A stretch of 64,000 bases of DNA from Treponema_I sp045597345 (GCA_045597345.1 JAZLJW010000110.1:12943-76942); one strand, 5' to 3'. Shown: positions 42,083 to 50,837, counted from the first letter of the stretch. Notes: generated by a model not told the origin, from the sequence alone. Program-made: numbers and translations.

Positions 42083-42257
42083 GGATGATGTTAAAAATAT
42101 CATTTCAACTAATCAGCTTGTAGCGTTAAGAGATATTGTTCGCGCAACAGGACACACGTACTCTGAAGTCAATAACGCAATCATAACATTGACGAATAAA
42201 ATCCCAATATACGAAGACATTAAGGATGGTGTAACAGTATACGGAGTTTTAGGATAG
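42072..42257 (+). CDS. Small winged-helix-like protein
   Basis: 61 residues. 'TNQLVALRDIVRATGHTYSE' then 'VNNAIITLTNKIPIYED' reads as a small winged helix. Starts inside the previous gene. Function unknown. Confidence 0.4.
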   Translation: MSVEDDVKNIISTNQLVALRDIVRATGHTYSEVNNAIITLTNKIPIYEDIKDGVTVYGVLG

Positions 42258-42286
42258 AGTACGAAAAAGCGTATAAAATGATTGTA

Positions 42287-42308
42287 ATATAACAGATATT
42301 GTTATATA
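42287..42308. promoter_or_regulatory. Inverted repeat upstream of the ThyX-like operon
   Basis: TATAACA and TGTTATA flank about five bases, in an AT-rich gap before the gene at 42333. Could be an operator or promoter element. Confidence 0.3.
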
Positions 42309-42332
42309 GTATTATTCATCGGGGAAATAATA

Positions 42333-42461
42333 ATGTGCAGTGGATGTTCTTTCTATCGTGTAGTTCCTGGCGGAAAATCAGAATCAGATGAATTTGTTTG
42401 TTGGAATTGGGATGGATGTCCTTATCAGGAAGATGAAAAAGATGAAGAGGATGAAGAATGA
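42333..42461 (+). CDS. Small Cys-rich acidic protein
   Basis: 42 residues: 'CSGCSFYR', then 'FVCWNWDGCPYQED' and an acidic run. Likely a metal-binding micro-protein. GGGG precedes the ATG, and the stop overlaps the ThyX-like start. Confidence 0.45.
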   Translation: MCSGCSFYRVVPGGKSESDEFVCWNWDGCPYQEDEKDEEDEE

Positions 42462-43018
42462 CTGTTGAAGTACTGACAAACAATCCATATTACGTACTCA
42501 GAGATGTTAATTGTGTAACTATTGGAAAAAGGGCAATAAAAGGTAAAAAAGTTTCTTTTGATGATGAAGTTGCATTTTTCAAATCAAAGTTCCTGGCAGA
42601 ACATTCTACGATTGAATGTCTTCAATTTCGTGTAGTTGATGATTCATGCCGCGGTGATGTTGCAAGTCACATTGTGCGTACTACCAAAGGACTTCCGCGT
42701 TTTCAGGTGCAGAGCAGCAGACCAGATTGGAATGATGGCGAAGAGAGAAAACCGCTTGATAAGACAACGGTTATTTTTTCTTCTGTATGGAATCCGCTTT
42801 CATGGATGCAGATGTGCCGGCAGAGATTATGCAATAGAGCGGCTGTTGATACCAAATTGTGGGTAATGGCTGTTCTGGATGAAATGAGATTATCTGGATG
42901 CCCTATGTTGGTTGCTTTGGAGCAGTGTTGTATTCCACAGTGTGTATACCGTGGGAATATCTGTTATGAAGAAAAACCGTGCGGTATGTGCCAGCATTGG
43001 AGGGATTTGGCAAAATGA
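42458..43018 (+). CDS. ThyX-like flavin-dependent thymidylate synthase
   Basis: 186 residues. 'FLAEHSTIECLQFRVV' resembles the N-terminal ThyX helix; 'RFQVQSSRPDW' recalls the S-xxx-S-R motif; 'MCRQRLCNRAAVDTKLWVMA' matches the C-terminal CxxRxCNRA helix, and Cys pairs close the protein. The canonical RHR motif is altered, so activity is uncertain. It overlaps an FTR-like gene. Confidence 0.5.
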   Translation: MTVEVLTNNPYYVLRDVNCVTIGKRAIKGKKVSFDDEVAFFKSKFLAEHSTIECLQFRVVDDSCRGDVASHIVRTTKGLPRFQVQSSRPDWNDGEERKPLDKTTVIFSSVWNPLSWMQMCRQRLCNRAAVDTKLWVMAVLDEMRLSGCPMLVALEQCCIPQCVYRGNICYEEKPCGMCQHWRDLAK

Positions 43019-43218
43019 AAATTATTGATATTGATAAAGATGGAAAAATCAAAGCTGCAGTTGAAGCAAATGATGGGTTTTGCCCATGTTTAGTTAATAA
43101 AGATACTACTACGCAGTGTATGTGCAGGGATTTTCGTGACAGTTATGCTGCACTGAAAAAAGGTGAATCAGTAACTTGCAGGTGTGGGCGTTATAAGGCA
43201 ATTAACGAACACGTTTGA
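43015..43218 (+). CDS. Ferredoxin-thioredoxin reductase-like small protein
   Basis: 67 residues. 'GFCPCLVN', 'TQCMCRDFR' and 'VTCRCGRYK' are the three C-x-C motifs of the FTR catalytic type, also seen as short phage proteins. May bind an iron-sulfur cluster and supply reducing power. ATG chosen from the ATGA overlap with the ThyX-like gene. Confidence 0.6.
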   Translation: MKIIDIDKDGKIKAAVEANDGFCPCLVNKDTTTQCMCRDFRDSYAALKKGESVTCRCGRYKAINEHV

Positions 43219-43227
43219 AAGATCATA

Positions 43228-43301
43228 GGGATATTAGCTCAGCGGTTAGTAGCAGCGGACTCATAATCCGTTTGTCCTTGGTTCAAATCCAAGATGTCCC
43301 A
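43228..43301 (+). tRNA. tRNA with CAT anticodon (Met or Ile2)
   Basis: GGGATAT pairs with ATGTCCC; D-arm AGCTCAGCGGTTAGTAGCA type; anticodon stem GCGGA/TCCGT with loop CTCATAA; T-arm CTTGG-TTCAAAT-CCAAG. All stems are intact. CAT may read Met, or Ile if modified. Confidence 0.85.
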
Positions 43302-43307
43302 TATATT

Positions 43308-43368
43308 TGTGCTACCGAAAAAAAATCGAAACAAGTGTATCGATGAACCATTTTCTCCAGGTAGCACA
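43308..43368 (+). other. Stem-loop between two tRNA genes
   Basis: TGTGCTACC pairs perfectly with GGTAGCACA, enclosing 43 bases without tRNA arms. Could be a processed spacer or a relic tRNA. Confidence 0.4.
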
Positions 43369-43371
43369 TTT

Positions 43372-43443
43372 GCCATGTTAGCTCAATGGTAGAGCAAGTG
43401 CATTGTAAGCATTAGGTTGTGGGTTCGAGTCCTACACATGGCT
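43372..43443 (+). tRNA. tRNA-Thr (TGT anticodon)
   Basis: GCCATGT pairs with ACATGGC; D-arm TAGCTCAATGGTAGAGC pattern; anticodon loop ATTGTAA (TGT); T-arm GTGGG-TTCGAGT-CCTAC. Full cloverleaf. Confidence 0.85.
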
Positions 43444-43545
43444 TTCTCACCTTATGGTGGGGTATTTTATCAATACGCTGTAGAAATGAATGGCGTAGTG
43501 GTTGTTTATAAGTAAGTAAGATTGGGTGTCGTTGGCATCCGTCTT

Positions 43546-43628
43546 GGCAGAAGTCGTGGGACTGCAAACTGTTTCCCAATATCCGCTATTACCCTTCTAT
43601 GCATCAGGTTCAACTCCTGATTCTGCCA
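43546..43628 (+). tRNA. tRNA-like gene, Cys-type loop (GCA), no D-arm
   Basis: GGCAGAA pairs with TTCTGCC, and a canonical T-arm TCAGG-TTCAACT-CCTGA adjoins it. Between them a GGGA/TCCC stem surrounds CTGCAAA but with extra bases, and no D-arm fits in the four bases available. Either a decayed tRNA-Cys or a tRNA mimic like that at 26700. The rest of the 43444-43659 gap shows nothing coding. Confidence 0.4.
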
Positions 43629-43659
43629 TATCAAGCTAAAGTTAACCTTTTTTGCGGGC

Positions 43660-43995
43660 GTGGATGTGAATAAATATCACAATACCAAAATAGAGTGGAA
43701 TGGTATTAAGTTTGACTCAGTTAAGGAATATAACCGTTATTTTGAACTTAAGCTCATGGAAAAGAATGGCGATATTAAAGCTCTTAAAAGACAGGTTTCC
43801 TTCTGCCTTATACCGTCATATAAACTCACTAACGGCAAGACAGAAAAAGCCGTTGAGTACATTGCAGATTTTACATACACGACAAAAGATGGCCGTTACA
43901 TTGTGGAAGATGTAAAGGGCTACCGTACAAAAGAGTACAAGCTGAAAAGAAAGATGATGCTTGATCAATGGGGTATTGAAATCCTGGAAACATAG
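43660..43995 (+). CDS. DUF1064-type nuclease-like protein
   Basis: 111 residues, GTG start. 'KYHNTKIEWNGIKFDSVKEY' then 'ADFTYTTKDGRYIVEDVKG' (D and E-x-K pattern) match DUF1064, a PD-(D/E)XK-like family common near phage packaging genes. GCGGGCG may be its ribosome site. Confidence 0.75.
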   Translation: MDVNKYHNTKIEWNGIKFDSVKEYNRYFELKLMEKNGDIKALKRQVSFCLIPSYKLTNGKTEKAVEYIADFTYTTKDGRYIVEDVKGYRTKEYKLKRKMMLDQWGIEILET

Positions 43996-44095
43996 TTTTT
44001 GGAATAAATACCCATAATTTGATATAATACAAGAAGAAGAAAGAACCTAATTATTGCTTATCTGCTGACCCGGCTAAGCCAAACAGGTTAAAAAG

Positions 44096-44407
44096 ATGAA
44101 CGACCGCATGAAGTTCGTTGTTAAGTTCCTGGAAGAAAGATGCAATGATTCTTTTTATGGGGCTGTAAAGTTTGGTATTGAACGTGGTTCAATAGTTTCA
44201 GTGGGAGAAGCAAACTCATACGATTCTGTTTTGTATACAGATGAATTAATCAATAATGAAAAACTTATGTCTTTGCTGTCCCCATGCTTTAAGACATCAT
44301 TTAACGGAACTTTTATTTTCCGTATTAATGATGGAAGAATTGACGGATATGCCTACTCAAGAACTTTCAAAGGCGATGACCTTAAGCGTCTTATGGGGCT
44401 GTCCTGA
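44096..44407 (+). CDS. Hypothetical protein before terminase
   Basis: 103 residues, alpha/beta, no motif recognised. AGGTT and an AACCT/AGGTT pairing lie before the start. First gene of the packaging operon. Confidence 0.5.
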   Translation: MNDRMKFVVKFLEERCNDSFYGAVKFGIERGSIVSVGEANSYDSVLYTDELINNEKLMSLLSPCFKTSFNGTFIFRINDGRIDGYAYSRTFKGDDLKRLMGLS

Positions 44408-44420
44408 ATCGGGGGCGTAT

Positions 44421-44594
44421 ATGTTTTTCTGTCCAAAATGCAAACAGGAAATAATCTATAAAGCAGTATCGCCAACAGAACAGGCAGTATGCGATCCTGA
44501 ACTGAAAACCGTAATAACGCAAAGCGGCCATAGAATCATGGCGTACAGTCTGCACGAATGCCGGGGTATACTAAATGCCGAAGATAACAAATAA
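44421..44594 (+). CDS. Small zinc-ribbon-like protein
   Basis: 57 residues: 'FFCPKCKQEII' and later Cys/His positions ('VCDPEL', 'HECRG'). GGGGGCG precedes the ATG. Overlaps the start of the terminase small subunit by 20 bases. Function unknown. Confidence 0.5.
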   Translation: MFFCPKCKQEIIYKAVSPTEQAVCDPELKTVITQSGHRIMAYSLHECRGILNAEDNK

Positions 44595-45345
44595 CGAATA
44601 CACTCATGAAAAACTTATCGCTGAACTGTATGAAGTAAATCCGAAAACGGGTAAATTTTTCAAAGTAGATATAAATGACGGATCTATTGATTGGGGGGAC
44701 GTTAAGAAACCTCTGTGTAGATTATTCTGTTACTACTACACTCTTAATAATGCTCCATCATTTCATAATGCTGCAGAATCCTACAGAAAATGTGGTAAAA
44801 AGTTCAAAAAATCGCAAGATTATGCACAAAATGCGCTTTCTTTTAGAAGAAATAACCCAGAAATTGACGTTTTTATTAAAAATTATGAAGAAAACCAAAT
44901 AAAATCAGAGATTTCTACTGCAGCTGATGCAGTTAGACGCATGAAAGTCATTCAGGCTACCTACAATCCAAAGGATTTGTTTGAATCTGTTGAAATTGAT
45001 ACTGAAAAAGGCTCATTTACTACATCGCAGATTAAAAATCTTGAAGATATTCCTGACGATTTGGCCGTAGCTGTAATAGAAAATATAGATTTTAAGGGCG
45101 GTGTCGGTAAGCCTGTTTTCGTTTTGGCCAGTAAATCAAAGGCTCAGGATGACATTCTCAAGATGGATGAAAAGCAGCGGCTTGCTGACTCCGCCGGATC
45201 TGATGGATACAACGTACAGACCACTGCTGAAATAATCAAAGGCAAAATGACAGTACAGACAACTATTATTGCCGGTAATCAGGAACTTGCGGAACAGGCA
45301 GATTGTGTGACCGTTAGCAAAGCGGAAATACCAGAAGAAGATTAA
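44575..45345 (+). CDS. Terminase small subunit
   Basis: 256 residues. A helix-turn-helix-like N-terminal region ('NAAESYRKCGKKFKKSQDYA') is followed by helices and a beta-rich C-terminus. It precedes the large subunit by five bases. It recognises the packaging site. Assigned by position and overall shape. Confidence 0.65.
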   Translation: MPKITNNEYTHEKLIAELYEVNPKTGKFFKVDINDGSIDWGDVKKPLCRLFCYYYTLNNAPSFHNAAESYRKCGKKFKKSQDYAQNALSFRRNNPEIDVFIKNYEENQIKSEISTAADAVRRMKVIQATYNPKDLFESVEIDTEKGSFTTSQIKNLEDIPDDLAVAVIENIDFKGGVGKPVFVLASKSKAQDDILKMDEKQRLADSAGSDGYNVQTTAEIIKGKMTVQTTIIAGNQELAEQADCVTVSKAEIPEED

Positions 45346-45350
45346 CTATT

Positions 45351-46946
45351 ATGTGGACTGCTGAAGAAAGACTGAATTACATCTACGCCTTTGTGCAGTT
45401 CGATATGAAAGATATACGGCTGGACTTCTGGCAGGATGCATTTATAAAGAGTAAGGCTAGATATTCATGCATTCTAAAAAGTAGGCGTACTGGATTCTCA
45501 TTCGCAACAGGTCTTAAAGGTATAGCCAAAAGTCAGGATTCTGACAGAAGTAAGTACGTAAAACAGTTCGTATCATACAATGAGTCAGATGCCGTAGAAA
45601 AAATCAGGTATGCAAGGGAATTCTACGATTCAATACCAAAGCAGTATAAAAAGCCGTTAGTACACAGTAATGCTACAGAACTTGAGTTCTTGGATACAAA
45701 CGGCAAAACGACTTCGCGCCTGATATCAATGCCATGTAGACCACCGCGCGGTAAGGGTGGGGATATAAGCCTCGATGAATACGCTATCTATCTGCCGAAA
45801 GTGTCTAATCAGATATACACGGCAGCTTTGTTTGTTATAATGCGCGGTGGATGTATCGAAGTAGGTTCTACGCCACTTGGAACAATCGGCAAGTTTTACG
45901 AAATCTGTACACGTCCTGATGATTTTCCGGACTATGAACGCTATAACGTTCCGTGGTGGTATGCTCAGGCTCTTTGTGTTGACGTACCTGGGGCGGTGAA
46001 AGAAGCGAAGGAAATGACTACGGAAGAACGTGTTGAGCGTTTTGGAACAGATACCCTGAAATCAATTTTCCGTAACTCTACGCTTGAGGACTTTCAGCAG
46101 GAATGTGAATGTACATTCATTGACTCTGCAGAGTCTTATATCTCACTGGAACTGATATGGCAGAATACGCCCGGCAGACGTGAAGAGGATATACCACCGG
46201 ACAATTTGACAGATGATGAATACTTTAACTTTGGCCGTAACGTTGAAATAAGGCCTTTTAGAACTACTGACGATGCCATATTGGGATATAACCCTGAATT
46301 ACATGGTGAAGTCTTGTATTTTGGGTATGACGTATCAAAGACACGTGACGCTACGGCATTTTATATACATGGAATTGTAAACGGTAAAAAGCGCGTATTC
46401 TACCGCGAAGAGATGCGAAGTGTAAGCTATGAAAATCAGATAGACAATGTACGTAAGCTGTACAGGAATCTTCCGATTTTCCGTGGTTGTATGGACTGTA
46501 CCGGTATGGGTGCGCCTGTATTTGAAACATTACACAATGAGTTTGGTGACCGTATCGAAGGCGTAGACTTTACGCTTGCCAGTAAAGAAACTATGGCAAT
46601 GTCTGTAAAGTTCGGGCTTGAAAAGAAAGAGTTTGAACTTGAAAACGACAGGGATTTTCATAATCAGATTCATAGCATTAAGAGACTGCCGTCTACCGGT
46701 GGCCATTTCCGGTATGATGCAGAACGCAGTGAAAAAGGCCATGCCGATAGTTTCTGGGCTTGTGCTATGGCTAATCTTGCAAGCATTAACGCTATGGACG
46801 TAAAGAAGGATTTTTATAAAGAATATCACGAAAGGAAAATGAGCGAAAATAACACCATTGAAGTGGTAACGGATCCGGCAACAGTTGCAGCAATAACAAG
46901 AAAAGGTAAGTCTGCATCAAGCGTGTTGAGAAGTTTCCGCGGTTAA
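45351..46946 (+). CDS. terL: Terminase large subunit
   Basis: 531 residues. The ATPase start 'ILKSRRTGFSFATGLKG' is the Walker A region; the nuclease domain shows 'YFGYDVSKTRDATAF' and 'GCMDCTGMGAPVFETL', with a final 'KGHADSFWACAMA' Asp. It powers DNA packaging and cuts concatemers. Confidence 0.9.
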   Translation: MWTAEERLNYIYAFVQFDMKDIRLDFWQDAFIKSKARYSCILKSRRTGFSFATGLKGIAKSQDSDRSKYVKQFVSYNESDAVEKIRYAREFYDSIPKQYKKPLVHSNATELEFLDTNGKTTSRLISMPCRPPRGKGGDISLDEYAIYLPKVSNQIYTAALFVIMRGGCIEVGSTPLGTIGKFYEICTRPDDFPDYERYNVPWWYAQALCVDVPGAVKEAKEMTTEERVERFGTDTLKSIFRNSTLEDFQQECECTFIDSAESYISLELIWQNTPGRREEDIPPDNLTDDEYFNFGRNVEIRPFRTTDDAILGYNPELHGEVLYFGYDVSKTRDATAFYIHGIVNGKKRVFYREEMRSVSYENQIDNVRKLYRNLPIFRGCMDCTGMGAPVFETLHNEFGDRIEGVDFTLASKETMAMSVKFGLEKKEFELENDRDFHNQIHSIKRLPSTGGHFRYDAERSEKGHADSFWACAMANLASINAMDVKKDFYKEYHERKMSENNTIEVVTDPATVAAITRKGKSASSVLRSFRG

Positions 46947-46970
46947 TGTAAGATATTAAACAAGAAGAAG

Positions 46971-47053
46971 AAATACACCATACCCTTAAAACAGGCTCTG
47001 ACCGGCTCATAGAAGGGCGTAGACGCATTTTATCCGCATGGGGGGGTGTATTT
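46971..47053 (+). promoter_or_regulatory. Stem over the portal ribosome site
   Basis: AAATACACC (46971-46979) pairs perfectly with GGTGTATTT (47045-47053), which takes in the end of the G7 ribosome site and the bases before ATG 47056. Might limit portal translation. Confidence 0.4.
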
Positions 47054-47055
47054 AT

Positions 47056-48693
47056 ATGCCAGAGATTAAACAAGAGCCTATTAACCTTGAAAGAGAATTA
47101 CGCAAGGTAATTTCAAAGGATAGACGCAATCAGCGTACCGGTCAGAATAAAGAATCAGAATATTTCCATCAGACTGAAAACGGTTTTCAATCATCTTTTT
47201 TTGACCGTACAACATTGGTACAGAATGGATACGGAGCGTTAAGGACTGCTGACCGTAGACTTAACCGGGCTGTAGACTGCAATACCCTTAGACGTGTCGC
47301 ACAAAAGGCTTGGATTATCAACGCGTGTATCATCAATGTACAGGATAAAATCAAGCCGTATCTGAAACCGTCTACAGATGCAAATGCCCGCGGATTTATA
47401 GTCCATCGCAAGGGCGAAAAAATATCAAAGGTTGCCGGTAAAGAATCAAAGGAACGCACCAACATTGAGCAGTTTATTCTGCAGACCGGACTGGAGAAAG
47501 ACAGCGACAGGGATAACTATCAGCGTTTCGCAATGAAAATTATCCGCGACTACCTTACTTTGGATCAGGTCGCAACAGAAATCGGCCAACAAAGAAACGG
47601 AAAGCCGTACGCATTTTGGGCAGTTGATGCAGCCACAATTGAACGCGTACTACCTAATCAGGATAACCCTGATAACATCAAATTTGTTCAGGTTGTAGAT
47701 GAATCTCCGGTAGCCTATTATCCTGAAGGAACCCTTATATTTGACTACCAGAACCCTAGAACAGATGTAAAGTATTCATTCTATGGTTTTAGCCGCGTGG
47801 AACAGGCCATAGACCTTGTTACTTCTGCAATCAATACATTTTATTACAATGCCGGATTTTTTACGGAAAACAAACTTCCGCGCGGTATGCTGCTGATTCA
47901 GGGCAATGCAAGTCAGGAAACCGTTGAAATGATGGAAGATTACCTTTGCGACATTATGAGTGGTAATCCTGCTCAGCAGTGGCGTATACCGATTATACCG
48001 GCCGGTGGTGGTACTAGCGGTGATACTGCAAACAACATTGAATGGAAACAGCTTGGCGGTACTAACCAGGAAATGCAGTTTTCTCAGTGGTTGGACTTCC
48101 TTGTATCAGGTATTGTATGTCTTTTCGGCTGTAGTGTTGATGAACTCGGACTTTCAAGCGGTAAATCTCAGGCAATTATTGACAATGATAAATCAGGAAT
48201 GTTGCGTGAAAGTAAAAGCAATATTCTTGGTACAACTCTCGCATTCTTGCAGTCATATACAAACCGTATCCTGGAAGTTATTTTCCCTGATTGGGAAATG
48301 GAGTTTGTAGGATATGAAAAAGATGATCCGAATGCACTTACCGACATTGCAAAGAAAAAACTCGAATCCTACATGACACTTAACGAAGTACGTAAAGAAA
48401 TGGGGCTGAAACCTATAGACCAGGAATGGGCTGATGTCTGCCCGGCTAATCCACAGTTTACTCAGATGTATCAGGCTGCAAATGCTCAGAATATGGGTGG
48501 TGATGGCGGTATGGAAGATATGGGGGACTTTGGCGATGAACCCGGAGAAGATGGCAGAGAAGATACACCGGAAGTTGATGAGGATGCATGGGGCGATATT
48601 GACGATGCAGCCGGAGACGGTGGAGAACCTAGGCAGACGCAGAAATCGCTTACCAATGCGGTAGAAATTAACAAGTCTATGCTTATGATTTGA
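47056..48693 (+). CDS. Portal protein
   Basis: 545 residues. 'NACIINVQDKIKPYLKPSTD' and 'YRTDV'-like beta segments in the first half, the stem/crown region 'SGIVCLFGCSVDELGLSSG' and 'VRKEMGLKPI' are typical of portal proteins. An acidic, Gly/Asp-rich tail ends the protein. Directly after TerL. ATG 47056 is preferred to 47038, which lies before the G7 site. Confidence 0.8.
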   Translation: MPEIKQEPINLERELRKVISKDRRNQRTGQNKESEYFHQTENGFQSSFFDRTTLVQNGYGALRTADRRLNRAVDCNTLRRVAQKAWIINACIINVQDKIKPYLKPSTDANARGFIVHRKGEKISKVAGKESKERTNIEQFILQTGLEKDSDRDNYQRFAMKIIRDYLTLDQVATEIGQQRNGKPYAFWAVDAATIERVLPNQDNPDNIKFVQVVDESPVAYYPEGTLIFDYQNPRTDVKYSFYGFSRVEQAIDLVTSAINTFYYNAGFFTENKLPRGMLLIQGNASQETVEMMEDYLCDIMSGNPAQQWRIPIIPAGGGTSGDTANNIEWKQLGGTNQEMQFSQWLDFLVSGIVCLFGCSVDELGLSSGKSQAIIDNDKSGMLRESKSNILGTTLAFLQSYTNRILEVIFPDWEMEFVGYEKDDPNALTDIAKKKLESYMTLNEVRKEMGLKPIDQEWADVCPANPQFTQMYQAANAQNMGGDGGMEDMGDFGDEPGEDGREDTPEVDEDAWGDIDDAAGDGGEPRQTQKSLTNAVEINKSMLMI

Positions 48694-48705
48694 TGTAGTG
48701 TTTAG

Positions 48706-48731
48706 GGCGTAGTTTTTGCTACGCCTTATTT
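48706..48731. terminator. Terminator after the packaging operon
   Basis: GGCGTAG pairs with CTACGCC around a T-rich loop, followed by TTATTTTT. Lies between portal and the convergent XRE gene. Confidence 0.65.
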
Positions 48732-49043
48732 TTCGCTAGCAGCGGCCGCAAGCATTATTTGAATCATTGCTTTATTTGATTCATCCAGAAGCCGGTAATT
48801 GCGTATCAGTTCAGTTTCTTCACAGGATAATCCTTCTTGAATGTTTCCGGAGATAAGATATTCAACAGAAACATTAAGAGCTGTAGCAATTTTGTAGGCA
48901 ACTTCTACGCTCGGTGTTGTGTGCTTTGATATTCCATTACATATGGAAGCATAATTCAAATCACTTTTTATACACAATTCTTTAAGTTGAATTCCTTGAT
49001 ACTCAAGTTCTGATTTTACGTTTTCCCAAAACATACTTTTCAT
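48726..49043 (-). CDS. XRE-family repressor (module C)
   Basis: 105 residues. HTH 'IQLKELCIKSDLNYASICNG', family end 'VSVEYLISGNI'. Opposes the Rha gene across a palindrome and structured leader. Likely represses it. Confidence 0.75.
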   Translation of the reverse strand: MKSMFWENVKSELEYQGIQLKELCIKSDLNYASICNGISKHTTPSVEVAYKIATALNVSVEYLISGNIQEGLSCEETELIRNYRLLDESNKAMIQIMLAAAASEK

Positions 49044-49115
49044 ATCGGTAAGCTAACATTTTTGTTTACAGAATACTTGATAAATTTAGAAATGTGTTAT
49101 AAAGTATTTTTATAA

Positions 49116-49144
49116 CTAACAAATATGTTATTGAATATTGTTAG
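49116..49144. promoter_or_regulatory. Operator-like palindrome, module C
   Basis: CTAACAAATAT and ATATTGTTAG form an inverted repeat with one extra base in one arm. Located between repressor C and the Rha leader. Related half-sites (GCTAACA) lie nearer the repressor. Confidence 0.5.
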
Positions 49145-49149
49145 TAACT

Positions 49150-49284
49150 ATCAGATTTACCACCTGATTGATAAAGCACAAAGTGAATAAAGAATCCTTA
49201 ATGAAGGGAATTATAGTAACTGTTTACTTTGTGGCAGTTCGCGTCTGGTAAACGCAATAATTTCTTTCATTAAGGATTTTTTTT
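49150..49284 (+). ncRNA. Structured leader RNA, module C
   Basis: Pairing a: 49177-49188 with 49222-49233 over 12 positions (CACAAAGT/ACTTTGTG core). Pairing b: 49193-49205 with 49266-49278 over 13 perfect positions (ATCCTTAATGAA core). Order a-b-a'-b', then T8. A GCGT/ACGC hairpin lies between a' and b'; ATCAG/CTGAT forms a 5' hairpin. GGAGG and the Rha ATG follow. Confidence 0.65.
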
Positions 49285-49301
49285 ATCCTACGGAGGTTTT
49301 C

Positions 49302-49880
49302 ATGGAGCTATCAGTCATTGATAAGAAGTTAGCAATGGATTCTAGGGATATTGCGAAATTAACAAGCAAAAGACATGACCATGTTATTCGTGATATTAGG
49401 AATATGTATGAGAAATTAGGTGTACCCAAAATTGGGTTTACCTATAAGGATTGTCAGAATAAGGATAGACCTTATTATCTTTTAGATTATTCAGATACAA
49501 TTACACTTCTTACCGGTTATTCAGTTGAGTTACGGAAGGCTGTTGTAGACCGTTGGATTTATCTTGAAAAGCATCATAAGCAGGAACGCCAAAAATCAAT
49601 AGATGTAAGAAATAGCTTTACAGAAACTCTTGCTGATCATGGTTATAAAAAACAATACGAATACATCCAGACTACAAAGCAGATGAAAAAATCCCTTGAT
49701 ATCAACCATAAGAAAGATGAAATGACGGCAAATGAACTTGATAAAGTTGCTGCAAGTGAGGCCCTGGCAAGAGTATTCCTTACAGATGAAAATGGGTATC
49801 ACGAAGTAAACCCGGTATGCATTGAAGCAAGTAAAGTTATTGCAGATGCAATTATCGAAAGAAAAAAGAAAACTGCATAA
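49302..49880 (+). CDS. Rha family phage regulator
   Basis: 192 residues. 'MDSRDIAKLTSKRHDHVIRD' then 'YLLDYSDTITLLTGYS' and 'RKAVVDRWIYLE' are the Rha (pRha) domain. The C-terminal half is a KilAC-like helical part. An antirepressor-type switch protein expressed through leader C, opposite repressor C. Confidence 0.85.
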   Translation: MELSVIDKKLAMDSRDIAKLTSKRHDHVIRDIRNMYEKLGVPKIGFTYKDCQNKDRPYYLLDYSDTITLLTGYSVELRKAVVDRWIYLEKHHKQERQKSIDVRNSFTETLADHGYKKQYEYIQTTKQMKKSLDINHKKDEMTANELDKVAASEALARVFLTDENGYHEVNPVCIEASKVIADAIIERKKKTA

Positions 49881-49970
49881 GTTTTATATATAGATTACTC
49901 TTATGAGTAAGTAATTTCTCAACTATGCGGATCCGCGTGTTCCAAGACTTGAATCCGCAAGGAGGTACCA

Positions 49971-50693
49971 ATGAGTACATTTAATCAATCGGAAACATCC
50001 GAAAAATCTTTACAAATTTTACCACAAAGTGAAAAATTTGTAACCACCAAATAACTTGCTGATGTTTTAGGAGTTGATAAAGCGACAATCTCAAGAGCTA
50101 TTCAAGCTGTAAATTATAACCTTTGCAGTACTGCAAAGGTTCAAGTAAAGAATGGAAAAGCAACATATCTTAATGAGCAGCAAGCAACATTAATTAAACA
50201 GGAAATTCAGAAACATCATAACCTTGCAAACCGACAGATTGATGCAGTTACCACTGATTATGAAATGGAACTCATGACTCAGAAGGTCATTGCGTATCAT
50301 GCTCAGAAGGCAGAAGAGTTCCGTCTACGCGCTGAACAGGCAGAAAAAACAATCGAACTGCAAGCTCCAAAAGTAGAAGTATTTGACCGGATCTGTAACG
50401 CTGAAAACCTTAAACCGGTTGAAACCGTAGCCACTAACCTGGGATACGGCAAAAACAGTTTCTTTGCACTGATGCGCGGTATGGGTATTTTCTTTTACTC
50501 TGCAAAGGATTCAAACGGCAGAAAGTGCAACTTGCCTAAACAGGAATACAAAGACCGCGGATATTTTGTAACCAAAGAAGAACCGTATACAAGCGGTGAA
50601 AAAGACTATCTGTACACAAAAATCTACGTAACCGGCAAGGGTGAAGCGTGGCTTGCAAAAATTCTCTGTGAAAACGATGTAAAAGAGGCCTGA
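49971..50693 (+). pseudogene. KilAC-type antirepressor with in-frame stop
   Basis: GGAGG precedes ATG 49971. The frame is intact to 50693 except codon 28, TAA at 50052, between 'TTK' and 'LADVLGVDKATISR'. The HTH and the C-terminal KilAC domain ('LGYGKNSFFALMRGMGIFFY', 'YTKIYVTGKGEAWL') are well kept, so the stop is recent or read through. A shorter product from ATG 50265 would keep KilAC only. Confidence 0.7.
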
Positions 50694-50696
50694 AAG

Positions 50697-50801
50697 ATGA
50701 AAACGATTAAAGCACTGTTTATGTATCTGTGTCTGCCGGGTATCTACAAAGAGTCAATAAATACGGCAATACAGACATTCTACACACTTACGGGTAAATA
50801 G
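50697..50801 (+). CDS. Micro-protein after the antirepressor
   Basis: 34 residues, starting three bases after the antirepressor stop. Contains 'KALFMYLCLPGIY'. No motif; expression uncertain. Confidence 0.3.
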   Translation: MKTIKALFMYLCLPGIYKESINTAIQTFYTLTGK

Positions 50802-50837
50802 GTTAAAATATCAGGTGATACGATGTGCACTCTTAGA

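Noticed and set aside
43228..43628. Short CRISPR array in the non-coding stretch
   Set aside because: Repeated elements are tRNA arms (TAGCTCA, TTCRA) and not regularly spaced direct repeats.
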